DNA of 64,000 bases from the NCBI RefSeq assembly GCF_000315915.1, contig NC_020194.1, positions 62,001 to 126,000 of the forward strand, written 5' to 3'. Made by a program: the position numbers and the translations under genes. Shown in pieces: positions 54,329 through 64,000 of this stretch (its first letter is position 1; each line of letters opens with the position of its first letter). The notes beneath the pieces are model-generated. The model did no database searches. It worked only from the letters and a program-made list of their open reading frames with translations, and had not been told where the DNA came from. This DNA comes from Henningerozyma blattae CBS 6284. Lineage: Eukaryota > Ascomycota > Saccharomycetes > Saccharomycetales > Saccharomycetaceae.

Positions 54329-54737
54329 GCGCTAACCTGCGGATCCGAAACTAAACAGGAAAAAATCACTCTACATTTCTTTACACATTGAACGTCAAAA
54401 AGTGAAGATCTCAGATATTAAATAAATGATGAGCTGGTCTTAAACAAAGACTCAAAATAGACTTTAGCTATAACTGCTCACCATTATTATAATCAACAGG
54501 ACAGGAGTACATAGATATCCCATATAACACACATACAGAGTTTCTCCACCTACACCAGAATTACCACTAGCAAGAACAATTACAAATCAAACTTGCAAAT
54601 CTTACGCGACTCTGTTTTTATCGATACCAATTATTTAACAAACAACCTTACAAGACACTAAATACATCCAATTTTAGCAATACTAGAACTATTATTTAAG
54701 TTCTGAACGGACATTTGACACATTTTCTCTCTCACAG

Positions 54738-57700
54738 ATGCAGAGCTCTACTTCCACACAAACCATCCGCCAGGAGGATGAAGAATGGCCCCTGCATGCA
54801 ACACAGGAACCAACAGACTACACTTCTAATATACCATCTCAACCACGATTATCAACTGCTGCTGATGATACACCAATTGTAGGTTCTACACAGCCTGTTA
54901 TTGACGAGGCTGGTCTCGTGACTCCGCGGGTCAACCCGCCAACTCCTGCGGGTGAAAATATCCAGGGCTCTACGGGTACAAAATTTTCTACGGGTTCGCA
55001 ACTCCGACCTCTTTCATTCATGGGCAACCGTTTCCCGATCCCGCTACCTTTAAATGGCAAAAATAGTGGTAACCCGGGCTCTTCTGAGCCTACAAGGCCT
55101 TTGGCAGGCTTGGGCATTTCTACAGGCCATCTCAATTCTGCAATGGACCAGACACAAGATCATATTGGACCTACTAAATTTGGGGATGTGATGAGGAAAG
55201 AATTGGTTAGTACACGGGATGATGACAGCCATTATTTAGACGCTATTGATAGCGAATCCAACCTCACAAGTCCATTAAGAACTAGATCCATTGGAAACTC
55301 ACGAGCCAATTCAAAAAAAAGTTATCCATCAAATACCCATATCAGTAATCATTTAAATAGTAATACCACCCATCAGGATCATATAAATACACGAGGCTAT
55401 TTGAATTCACCAGAATTGGGGAATTCTAGCCCACAATCATGGCTTGATGATCCTACTTTTTCTACTCAGTCAAGAAATAACATCCAAGACTTAGATTCAA
55501 AAAACGACATACATCACACACCAATTGTCAATTCCACAAAACAAGTCTCTAGAAAAGTTTCTATTCAAACTCCTACACAATCTTCCAAACAAATATCAAG
55601 ACAAAATTCATTTCAAAACTCTACTCCAAGACAAAGATCACCCTCCATGCTTTCCATCCATTCCAACATCAACGTTAATAATCAATTACCAGGAATTTTT
55701 CCAACCACTAGTACTTCTACAAGTGTCTACAGTTCCCCTGATATACCTGTAGAGACTGCGACTGATTTACATATGTTTCACCAAAAGACAAATAATACAT
55801 TAACTACAGTAACTACTGCTGGTAATACAATTGCTACTGCATTTATTCAAGATGATTCCTCATTCTTAGATGAAACGAAGGATACTTTTTATTTAGATCC
55901 TAAAAACTCAAACCATTCTCGTGATACATCGTATATTTCTAAAGAACCAATACTGGAAAATACAATGGAAGATGAAACTATCATTTCAAGCACCACCAGG
56001 TCAATCTCTCAATTGAATTTATCCGATTCAAATTTATCATACCTTTTCATATTAGCCATACATTCATTCAATTCAGAATCATTACAAAACCCTGATGATA
56101 TCGAAATTTGCCTGTCATTTGAAAAAAATGATCTTGCATTTGTACACACTGTAGACGAATCTGGTTGGGGTGAAGTCACTTTAGTTAAAAACGGTTTACG
56201 AGGTTGGGTACCTTTCAATTATTTCTCTGATTCTATTAAATCCACTTCCAAGAGTGTTATACCACCTAATATTTCATCCTCTTCACCATCATCAAGATCT
56301 TCAATTTCATCATCAGATTTAATAGAATCAAGAGCTCCTTTAGAACCATTATTAAATTCATGCGCGAGATTTTTATTATCTCCAAATGATCTTGAATTCA
56401 AACCTATTCCTAACCATTTTACTTTCAATATCAATTATATCAATGCAATTAGAGACGGTGTGAAACATTTATTAGAATCTACAAATTGTGTATCAAGATC
56501 AAATGAAATGGTTCAATTAAATCCACAAATCCGTAGATCTAGAAAAAAATTATTAGCTGATTGGTATAATTTAATGTTAAAAGCTGATCATTATAAAAAT
56601 ACTACATCCGAGAAAAATATTACACTTCTAATCTCTATGATCTTTAAAGTATTACAAAGATCGATGGAATTCTTTAATACATGGTCTTTCACAAAGAAAA
56701 ATTATAATAAGATTACATCTCCTCTAACAAAGAATAAATCAAAATCTAAAGCAAATAAGAAACCAACTTCCACTGACTCCAGAAACTCCATACCATATCT
56801 TAACACCCCACCAAATGCAATGGCAAGATTGCATGAAATATATGATATGCTATTCTCTTATATTGGTATTATTATGGGCAGATTAGATATGATTGAATTC
56901 AATCCGAAGGGATGTGAATATTTAGAAATTATGACCCATCAATTGATTATATTGTTAAGAGAATTAATTTTTATTAGTAAATCGTGTTCTGCTATCATTG
57001 AACAGAAATATAAAAATGAATATGAGAATAATTTAGAGAAAAGTTTAGATCCATTATTAACTTACGTCTCAGAATTAGTTTCATGTGTGAAATTCTTAAT
57101 TACCGAATCATTGCAATATAATCTTTCAAATACGAAAAACACTCTCAAAAAAATTAATGAACAAAATTATATTTACTCTAACCAAGGTGAACGTCTTTTA
57201 AATATTTTATCACATATGCTAATTTTAATTACCACCTCAGTAACTGGTTGTAATAATTATTTATTGCTAATTGGGGATTTCACTTTGCATAACGATAGAA
57301 AATATCCAGATTTCAAACAAATTAGACTAACCCCAACGGAATTTATACAAAACTGTTCTAAAAATCTAATAAAAGATATTTTAAAGAATCCTACCTTATA
57401 CGATAAGTTTCAAAGTATATCAAATAATAAGACAGACACAATTAGAGCCACGTCATCAATATACAGTGGAGATACTCCAAACGCTTATAAGTCATCAGCA
57501 AGATTTTCAAGAATTCGTTCTACAATGTATAATGATGCTAATAATATGAATGAAAATGACTGGGGGCTTACTCAACAAGGTACTCAATTCCTAAACGATT
57601 TAATTACCAATGATTATTCGTTTGCGAATGATAGCTCCTTTGCTAAATTTAAATTAAATGATGAAGAAATGCAAAATGCTGCTAATCTAAATTCTAATAA

Positions 57701-59573
57701 TTCAAATAATGAATTGTCTGAGGCAGAGGCTGTTAATGATAAAGAGACAATGCAAGGCGAGATGCTATTGAATAAAAATGGTGATATTATTGGAGCATCA
57801 TTTAGAGCTTTGGTTTTCAAATTAACTGACGAAATGGATAAATCCAATGATTTTTTTACAGCCACTGTATTATTAAACTTTAGAACTTTTGGAAGTTTAT
57901 ATGAATTAATTGAACTGCTAATCTCAAGATTTGATTTGTCAAACAAGTGTATCAATTACGATTATGGTGAGACAAATGGGAAATTTTATTCAAAGGCCTC
58001 ACAAATTAAGAATAGACGTAAATTAGTAGCTAGAATATTCCAAAATTGGATGGAAAGTTATTGGGACTATTCTACAGATTATAAACTGTTACCAACTATG
58101 ATTAATTTCTTCAATGAAGGAGTATCTCAATATCTACCCGTCGAATCAAAGATGCTACTAGAGCTGGCTGCAAAATTAACCATTACTGCGTTTAGAACTA
58201 GTCATACGGTCTCTAAATATTCAAAAGAGATTACTTCATCACATACTGTTACTAATGAGTCATTAGTCACTACTCATCAATTATTACCTAAGGATATTCG
58301 CCATTCAAGAACGAATTCAATTATTTCTGATGTTTCGACTATTTCAAGCACTAGCTCTCTCAGATCTAATGGGTTTTCATTTGATGAAGGAATTATTGGT
58401 AGATACGAATTAACTCATATTTATTCTGAAGATGATCCAAATTCCATGTCTTTGCCCATGCCGATATTGAATATTGGGACATCCTCTCTTTTAACAAAGG
58501 TTAATATCACTGACATTGAGAAAACTATTACAAAGTATAGATCTATTACTGCAGTTGCTTTCCAAGCAGAAAGCAACCAATCTAATATGATCAAAAGAGT
58601 TGATCTCAAGGGTCTAATTTCCAAGTGGAAATTATTAAATGATAATAACTCTATACATCCAAGTGATTTAATTTTAAATAAGCTTTCTCTAACTGATATC
58701 AACCCATTAGAAGTTGCAAAACAACTTACATTAATTGAATCTGCACTTCTAATGAATGTGCAGGCTAATGAGTTACTTAATGAAAACTTTTTAGAGAAAA
58801 AGGCTAAATTTAAAAAGGCTCCTAATGTTAATGCAATCATTACATTCACAAATCAACTTTCAAATTATGTCCTGGATTGTATCTTAAATACTGAAATATC
58901 TACAAGCCAAAGAGTCAGAAGATTTGAGAATTGGTTAAAGATTGCTTTATCAACTTTATATTTCAGAAATTTCAATTCTATTGGATCGATTATGATTGCG
59001 TTACAAAATCATGCTATTTCAAGATTGAAATTCATTTGGGACAATTTATCAGAAAAAGATCAAGAATTATATGATTATCTAGCCAGAATTGTTCACCCTA
59101 GCCATAATTACAAGGTTTATAGAAAAAAATTGAGAAATTTAATGGATGAATACTTCCCAGGCAATATCCAAATATCGAAATCACCCCTTCCAGTTGTCCC
59201 ATTTTTTAATCTATTTTTACAAGATTTGACATTCATTAATGAAGGGAATCCAAATTACCGTAATCCTGATTCGTTTAGGCCTCACAAATTAATTAATATT
59301 GAAAAATATTTCCAAATAACCAAAACTTTAAGTGTTATTCAATTTTTCCAAGTAAGTTATGAAACACAAAGTAACTATATCCAAGATAATAGCAACACCA
59401 CCACAGCAAGCTATCCCTTCTCAGATAAATTAGACATAGACACTAAATGCATTTCCCCAATTCCATTATTACAAGAATTTATCTTACATGAATTTTGGAG
59501 AGTCAATACTTTATATAAACAAAATTCTGATAGAGCATACCAAATGAGTTTAGAAATAGTTCCAAGAAATTAG
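54738..59573 (+). CDS. CDC25: Ras guanine nucleotide exchange factor Cdc25
   Basis: This is the exchange factor that loads GTP on Ras, driving adenylate cyclase. It has 1611 residues (S. cerevisiae about 1589). A long disordered Ser/Thr/Asn-rich N-terminus comes first, then an SH3 domain at about 434-497 (DESGWGEVTLVKNGLRGWVP), a middle helical region, a RasGEF N-terminal (REM) domain from about 1014, and the catalytic Cdc25 homology domain at about 1320-1580 (LTLIESALLMNVQANELL; STLYFRNFNSIGSIMIALQN; PLPVVPFFNLFLQDLTFINE). S. cerevisiae has the paralog SDC25. The ECM25-CDC25-ACO2 order merges YJL200-201 with YLR310. Confidence 0.96.
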   Translation: MQSSTSTQTIRQEDEEWPLHATQEPTDYTSNIPSQPRLSTAADDTPIVGSTQPVIDEAGLVTPRVNPPTPAGENIQGSTGTKFSTGSQLRPLSFMGNRFPIPLPLNGKNSGNPGSSEPTRPLAGLGISTGHLNSAMDQTQDHIGPTKFGDVMRKELVSTRDDDSHYLDAIDSESNLTSPLRTRSIGNSRANSKKSYPSNTHISNHLNSNTTHQDHINTRGYLNSPELGNSSPQSWLDDPTFSTQSRNNIQDLDSKNDIHHTPIVNSTKQVSRKVSIQTPTQSSKQISRQNSFQNSTPRQRSPSMLSIHSNINVNNQLPGIFPTTSTSTSVYSSPDIPVETATDLHMFHQKTNNTLTTVTTAGNTIATAFIQDDSSFLDETKDTFYLDPKNSNHSRDTSYISKEPILENTMEDETIISSTTRSISQLNLSDSNLSYLFILAIHSFNSESLQNPDDIEICLSFEKNDLAFVHTVDESGWGEVTLVKNGLRGWVPFNYFSDSIKSTSKSVIPPNISSSSPSSRSSISSSDLIESRAPLEPLLNSCARFLLSPNDLEFKPIPNHFTFNINYINAIRDGVKHLLESTNCVSRSNEMVQLNPQIRRSRKKLLADWYNLMLKADHYKNTTSEKNITLLISMIFKVLQRSMEFFNTWSFTKKNYNKITSPLTKNKSKSKANKKPTSTDSRNSIPYLNTPPNAMARLHEIYDMLFSYIGIIMGRLDMIEFNPKGCEYLEIMTHQLIILLRELIFISKSCSAIIEQKYKNEYENNLEKSLDPLLTYVSELVSCVKFLITESLQYNLSNTKNTLKKINEQNYIYSNQGERLLNILSHMLILITTSVTGCNNYLLLIGDFTLHNDRKYPDFKQIRLTPTEFIQNCSKNLIKDILKNPTLYDKFQSISNNKTDTIRATSSIYSGDTPNAYKSSARFSRIRSTMYNDANNMNENDWGLTQQGTQFLNDLITNDYSFANDSSFAKFKLNDEEMQNAANLNSNNSNNELSEAEAVNDKETMQGEMLLNKNGDIIGASFRALVFKLTDEMDKSNDFFTATVLLNFRTFGSLYELIELLISRFDLSNKCINYDYGETNGKFYSKASQIKNRRKLVARIFQNWMESYWDYSTDYKLLPTMINFFNEGVSQYLPVESKMLLELAAKLTITAFRTSHTVSKYSKEITSSHTVTNESLVTTHQLLPKDIRHSRTNSIISDVSTISSTSSLRSNGFSFDEGIIGRYELTHIYSEDDPNSMSLPMPILNIGTSSLLTKVNITDIEKTITKYRSITAVAFQAESNQSNMIKRVDLKGLISKWKLLNDNNSIHPSDLILNKLSLTDINPLEVAKQLTLIESALLMNVQANELLNENFLEKKAKFKKAPNVNAIITFTNQLSNYVLDCILNTEISTSQRVRRFENWLKIALSTLYFRNFNSIGSIMIALQNHAISRLKFIWDNLSEKDQELYDYLARIVHPSHNYKVYRKKLRNLMDEYFPGNIQISKSPLPVVPFFNLFLQDLTFINEGNPNYRNPDSFRPHKLINIEKYFQITKTLSVIQFFQVSYETQSNYIQDNSNTTTASYPFSDKLDIDTKCISPIPLLQEFILHEFWRVNTLYKQNSDRAYQMSLEIVPRN

Positions 59574-60088
59574 GAACTTTAAACCAAATAATAATTATTT
59601 TTTTCTAAACGTTTAATAAATACAAGGAAACAGTTATATTTTAGTAATAAAATAGTAGCAGAGTTAGAGATTATTCTTCCTGTAGTAAACTTTTCCATTT
59701 CATGGACTTATAATTAATTATATAGAGATTAATAAACATAATTAATTATATAGAGATTAATAAACATAATTAATTAATAATTTATTTTGTACTTATATTT
59801 GCATTTCATCGTAGACTATGTATATGATAATATCTTGAAGCAAGACGACGGCAGTTTCTTAAACTCATTTTACTGTAGATGAAGAAATGCCAATTAGTAA
59901 AGAAATCTTATCGTTTTATTAAACACTACAACACTAAATGATACGCATATTGACTATGTAAAGGATCGGAACACAAAAAAAATCGAATAAATAAATTAAA
60001 TAAATAAATAAATAGAATGTAAATAATGTGCATGATCTATAGAAGCGTGTCGCTAATTATAAAATACAAATATATAATGTTATGAAAA
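59574..60088. other. CDC25-ACO2 convergent 3' region
   Basis: About 515 bp, AT-rich, with a two-copy 28-bp tandem repeat at 59712-59767. Confidence 0.5.
59712..59767. repeat. 28-bp tandem duplication
   Basis: Two exact 28-bp units containing TATATAGAGATTAATAAACA, followed by a partial third (AATTAATTA). Confidence 0.93.
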
Positions 60089-62416
60089 TTAAGCAGACAT
60101 ACAATTAACTGCAGACCCTTGTTTAAAAAAATCCAATTGATCGTTAGACATTGTATGTTTAACATCAATAATATGTTCATTTCCATCAGGTTTTGTAATT
60201 TTCAATTTTAATAATCCTCCATTTACAAACTCACCGTTATCAACACCCATTTTAATCAAATCTTTCAAACCGATAGTTTCTAAAACATCCCCGCTACCAA
60301 TCAAATCATAATCGGAATCCTTAGTAAACCATAATGGTAAAATACCTTGTTTTTTCAAATTTGTTTCATGAATCCTTGCAAATGATTTAACTAATACCAT
60401 TTGACCACCTAAAAATCTTACACTCAATGCAGCATGCTCTCTAGCAGAACCTTCACCATAATTATGTTCTCCAACTACAGACCAAGGAATATTTTCAGAT
60501 TTGTATTTTTTCATTAAACCTGGAACGGTGTATTGACTACCATCTAAATCATAACAAGTATTAGTTTCATTAGTTTCAGCATTAATGCTTCCAATTAATG
60601 TATTTTCTGAAATATTTGTTAAGTGTCCCTTATATTTTAACCATGGACCAGCTGGTGAAATGTGGTCAGTAGTACACTTACCTTTAATCTTTAATACAAC
60701 TAAAGTTTTCAATTCATTACCTGACCATTTTGGGAAAGGTTTTAACAATTCTAATCGGGAAGAATTTGAATCAACGCTAATTTGTACATTTTCATCTGGA
60801 TTTGACCAAATCGCAGCCACTGATTCATCAGTTGGCTTGGCAAAATTTGAATCTGGCAATTCTTTCCCCGTTGGAGGTTTAAATTTGAATGATTCATTTG
60901 TACCTTCTATTGGGATAGAATCAGTTATTGGATTAAAATTAACGTTATTAGAAAAGGCCATTGCAGTAACAATTTCAGGAGATGTCAAGAAGTTATGAGT
61001 TTGTGGATTACCATCATTACGTCTACTGAAGTTTCTATTAAAAGAAGTCAATATCGTGTTTGGACCTTCAACTTTTGGATCTCTTTCCCATTGACCAATA
61101 CAAGGACCACATGCATTAGAAAGAATGATAGCACCTGCGTTTTGGAAAATATCAAGTACACCATCACGTTTTAAAGTTTCTCTAACAGCAGCCGAACCTG
61201 GCGCTACATAAAGAGGGATTTTTGGTTTCAATCCCACAGTTTGTGCTTGTTTTAGAATATTTGCAGCTCTTGACATATCTTGGAAGGAAGAGTTTGTACA
61301 AGAACCAATTAAAGCAGCTGAAATTTCTTGTGGCCAATTATTTTCTTTAGATGTTTTACCAAATTTTGAAATTGGAGTTGAAAGATCAGGCGTGAAAGGT
61401 CCATTTAATTGTGGTTCCAATTTTGAAAGATCAATATCCATAACATTATCATATACAGCATTATCATCTGATTTTAAGAGAGTATCTTTATATTTTTTAG
61501 CTTCTTCCACGATAAATTGACGATTTGTTTTTGCCAAATATCTTTCATGAGCTGGTAAGAAGGGCATTACACTTGAAGTAGCACCTACTTCTGCACCCAT
61601 ATTACATATGGTAGCCATACCGGTACTACTTAAATTATTCAAACCTGAACCGAAATATTCCAAGATGAAACCTGTACCACCTTTAACACCTAATTTCCCA
61701 ACAATATTCAAGATAATATCCTTTGCACTACACCATTCATTTAGTTGTCCATACAAATGAATCCCCATTACTTTTGGACATTTCAATTCCCAAGAATTCC
61801 CTGTCATAATATCCACAGCATCAGCACCACCAACCCCAATAGCAATGGCACCAAGACCACCAGCATTTGGAGTATGAGAATCTGTCCCCAACATTAATAA
61901 ACCAGGCGCAGAATAATTTTCCAAGACTATTTGATGAATAATCCCTGAATTTGGTGGCCAATATTCTATACCAAATTTCAAAGAAGCTGATTTCAAGAAA
62001 TCAAATACTTCATTATTCTGTTGTACAGAAGGTAAAAGATCATTAGAGAGACCCTTAGAACCTTTAATTAAATGATCACAATGAATAGACGTGGGGACAT
62101 GTGTGAATTTATGGTTTGTAGTAATGAATTGTAAAATAGCAGTTTGTGCAGATGCATCTTGCATAGCCAATCGATCCGGTAATAATTTTAAGTAATCATT
62201 ACCACGCAATTCAATTGGATTATTAATTTTTTCAAAAGTCTTCTCTGCATCTTGCAAATGTGAAAATAAAATTTTTTCAGTTAAAGTTAAAGGATGTGAA
62301 TTGTTTGTTAATTTATAAATATTGGATAAATTATTGGATAATTTGTTATAATTAGGAACATTGGTGCGTAAATTTTGAAATGTCTCTGTTGCCAGAGTTC
62401 TTTTAAAACGAAGCAT
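60089..62416 (-). CDS. ACO2: Mitochondrial homoaconitase-type aconitase Aco2
   Basis: This 4Fe-4S hydratase has 775 residues (S. cerevisiae Aco2 about 789). A basic presequence MLRFKRTLATETF leads the protein. The iron-sulfur cysteines are in GSCTNSS and ACGPCIGQW. Other active-site blocks are SIHCDHL, GTDSHTPNAGGLGAIAIGVG, RNFSRRNDGN and SFARIHETNLKKQG. It resembles Aco2 more than Aco1 (LMLGTDSHTPN; KCTTDHIS; EHNYGEGSAREHAALS), and its ECM25/PHO90 context matches YJL200C. In S. cerevisiae, Aco2 converts homocitrate to homoaconitate in lysine synthesis. An ACO1 ortholog is not in the window. Confidence 0.95.
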   Translation of the reverse strand: MLRFKRTLATETFQNLRTNVPNYNKLSNNLSNIYKLTNNSHPLTLTEKILFSHLQDAEKTFEKINNPIELRGNDYLKLLPDRLAMQDASAQTAILQFITTNHKFTHVPTSIHCDHLIKGSKGLSNDLLPSVQQNNEVFDFLKSASLKFGIEYWPPNSGIIHQIVLENYSAPGLLMLGTDSHTPNAGGLGAIAIGVGGADAVDIMTGNSWELKCPKVMGIHLYGQLNEWCSAKDIILNIVGKLGVKGGTGFILEYFGSGLNNLSSTGMATICNMGAEVGATSSVMPFLPAHERYLAKTNRQFIVEEAKKYKDTLLKSDDNAVYDNVMDIDLSKLEPQLNGPFTPDLSTPISKFGKTSKENNWPQEISAALIGSCTNSSFQDMSRAANILKQAQTVGLKPKIPLYVAPGSAAVRETLKRDGVLDIFQNAGAIILSNACGPCIGQWERDPKVEGPNTILTSFNRNFSRRNDGNPQTHNFLTSPEIVTAMAFSNNVNFNPITDSIPIEGTNESFKFKPPTGKELPDSNFAKPTDESVAAIWSNPDENVQISVDSNSSRLELLKPFPKWSGNELKTLVVLKIKGKCTTDHISPAGPWLKYKGHLTNISENTLIGSINAETNETNTCYDLDGSQYTVPGLMKKYKSENIPWSVVGEHNYGEGSAREHAALSVRFLGGQMVLVKSFARIHETNLKKQGILPLWFTKDSDYDLIGSGDVLETIGLKDLIKMGVDNGEFVNGGLLKLKITKPDGNEHIIDVKHTMSNDQLDFFKQGSAVNCMSA

Positions 62417-63752
62417 ATTATTTATCAGACAAGTCTGGTAGCGCGTATTAGTTTTTTTATTGTTACTTGTAGTGATAAACTCAAGAATTCTCTACTAGTA
62501 TATACTATCCCCTTATATACAACTCTAAAACAAAGCATATATCACTGACTCATTTTTAAAGCATTCTTTTTTATTTTACAATCCACAGGAATAATAAACC
62601 ATTACCAAAATTTAATAATAGCCAATAATTAATACCTTTAATTCTAACTGGAATTTTAAAGCTCATCCATCTGTTATCATATACTCATTACTCATATTTT
62701 GTATTGTTTATTTTTTTACTTAATACTACTAATTTTTGTTTTAAAAATCCACCGGAACTTTTAAACCTTATTTTTATACCTATTGATGAACCTTTTACTG
62801 TCATTTTAAACAATAGTAATAAATATATATTCTGTCATAAGAAAAAAAACAATTCCCCCGGAATACAACCCTGAGGGTTACACCACCAAACCCTAAAGAA
62901 GAAATAAGAAACCCTCAAACCCTCAACATTAACCCTAAATCACGCCACATTTCATAAACCCTAATTTAAATATACGAGCCCTCCATTTTTATAAGCACAA
63001 ACCCTGTAACCCTGGCCAATCCGCACCGGCATTTCTTTTTCCTTCTTTCTAATTCCTTTTTTGGACACTCAGATCCAGCAAAGAAGAGGAGGTTAATTTC
63101 TGTACATTCTCCACAAAAAGCACCGCAGCAACAAAGAATGCGCCCAAAAAAAAGCCCCCGCACACATTGTGCGGCTGTTTCTGGGACCCTCGTTTCTTTT
63201 GGCCGTCGCGTTCTGTTTCAATCTTAAATTCTTCTTTTAAGACGGTTTAGTGTTGCTTCATCATCAATAGAAAATTTATTTACCTTAAGGAAATTTAATT
63301 TTTTTAACCAATTATTATTGTTATTTTCATTTGCCCATTCCCACGTGGTAGTATCAATAATAATTATAATTAATTGTTTAATCAGTTTTCCAATTTGTTT
63401 TAAAATTCTGTAATTCCATTTGCTTATCAAATTTGTACTGGAAACAGGCATAGGTAATCAACAGATAGGAATTTTTCAGATGTCACCATTGACACTTTAC
63501 ATGTAAATGTATATATATATATTTTTTCATTTTCGTAAATAATACAATAAGAGAAGAGTGCTAACTGCTATATAAACAACTCTTATTTGTTTAATTTTTT
63601 TTAATCACAAATTTAGAACAAATTCCTTCTCTTCCAATTATTATTAGCAACTTTCATAATTAATACTTGGTCCTGTACTTTTCTGTTTTAAATTTTGAAA
63701 GTACCTACTCTAAAATAAGAGCAACCAAGAATAGTCATTTCTTTATCTTCGA
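62417..63752. other. ACO2-PHO90 divergent region
   Basis: About 1.34 kb, with the telobox-like cluster described separately and a C/G-rich patch (63125-63215, including CCGCACACATTGTGCGG, an inverted repeat). A 75-codon minus frame (63224-63451) is not supported as a gene. Confidence 0.5.
62872..63014. promoter_or_regulatory. Cluster of telobox-like AACCCT/CCCTAA motifs
   Basis: Within 143 bp there are three CCCTAA sites (AAACCCTAA near 62888, AACCCTAA near 62931, AAACCCTAA near 62956). About five more AACCCT or GCCCT variants and one reversed AGGGTTA add to them. Tbf1 of S. cerevisiae binds ARCCCTAA, so this is a probable Tbf1 array. Confidence 0.65.
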
Positions 63753-64000
63753 ATGCGTTTCTCTCATTTCTTAAAGTATAATGCAGTTCCTGAATGGCAG
63801 TCACATTATTTAGATTATAATTCTTTGAAAGATTTGATTTATACTTTACAGACAAAAGAATTGCAATTAAATGACCAGGGCGCTGAGGATACATCAAATG
63901 AGTTGGATATTTCTTTGAAAGAAAAATTGAAGAAAAAATTATTATTCAAAAAGAAAAGAGCCAATTCTAGTGGTACTGACAAGACTGAGCAGGCTCCAAA
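63753..64000 (+). CDS. PHO90: SPX-domain phosphate transporter, 5' end (Pho90/Pho87)
   Basis: The first 82 codons of a gene that continues past the right edge. The product starts MRFSHFLKYNAVPEWQSHYL and DYNSLKDLIYTLQTKELQL, the typical SPX N-terminus of the yeast low-affinity phosphate transporters Pho87 and Pho90, then a charged linker with KKKLLFKKKRAN. The SPX domain senses inositol pyrophosphates and restrains transport. Position next to ACO2 and ECM25 matches PHO90 (YJL198W). PHO87 is the paralogous alternative. Confidence 0.9.
   Translation, partial: MRFSHFLKYNAVPEWQSHYLDYNSLKDLIYTLQTKELQLNDQGAEDTSNELDISLKEKLKKKLLFKKKRANSSGTDKTEQAP

Larger units (their letters stand above)
54055..54737. 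other. ECM25-CDC25 spacer with CA/TA microsatellite
   Basis: (AC)24 at 54107-54154 runs directly into (AT)9 at 54155-54172. Further right is a GC-rich inverted repeat. The remainder is the CDC25 promoter. Confidence 0.8.

Noticed and set aside
63224..63451. 75-codon minus-strand frame as a small gene.
   Set aside because: Ile/Asn-rich composition encoded by AT-rich repeats; no family resemblance and it lies in a promoter region.

Overview
The window is nuclear DNA from a budding yeast of the family Saccharomycetaceae. It is AT-rich, with compact intron-poor genes and long AT-rich spacers. Nearly every protein matches a Saccharomyces cerevisiae gene closely, the tRNA-Lys(UUU) mature sequence appears identical to the S. 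cerevisiae one, and the one spliced protein gene uses the yeast GTATGT/TACTAAC signals. Gene order interleaves pairs of S. cerevisiae segments: YOR215-224 with YPL123-133, YDR086-087 with YER159, and YJL198-201 with YLR310. Several genes expected in an unduplicated ancestral order (ODC, MCT1, STE13, NAN1, HHO1, TFB2) are absent. This fits a post-whole-genome-duplication yeast that lost duplicates differently from S. cerevisiae. I cannot name the species. S. cerevisiae comparisons are from memory, not from a search.

Layout. 1-1329: 5' part of GPA2 (minus). 1.3-3.7 kb: gene-poor, with a broken reading-frame relic and a possible solo LTR. 3.7-30 kb: a dense housekeeping block of RPB8, DSC3, RDS2, COX11, RCN2, RPL5, RFC1, RUD3, a GNAT-type gene without a known S. 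cerevisiae counterpart, AIM41, TAF14 (with a hidden intron), TBF1, KAP120, SPC29 and RNY1. 31.4-33.6 kb: RRP1, SSS1 and BUR6, all on plus. 33.6-52 kb: an accessory, repeat-bearing zone with two tandem metallothionein genes flanking an assembly gap, two solo LTRs with perfect target-site duplications near tRNA-Met and tRNA-Lys, an old yellow enzyme, a transporter relic, a TENA-family gene, and a 34-codon a-factor pheromone gene with an a2-Mcm1-type operator. 52-64 kb: ECM25, CDC25, ACO2 and the start of PHO90.

Themes. GPA2 and CDC25 both act upstream of cAMP/PKA nutrient signalling. RPL5, RRP1 and RPB8 serve ribosome production and transcription. TAF14, TBF1 and BUR6 are chromatin or general transcription factors. 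RUD3 and SPC29 each show a single-base frame break at an A-run, which may be sequence error or true mutation. The metallothionein array is probably incompletely assembled around the 20-N gap.
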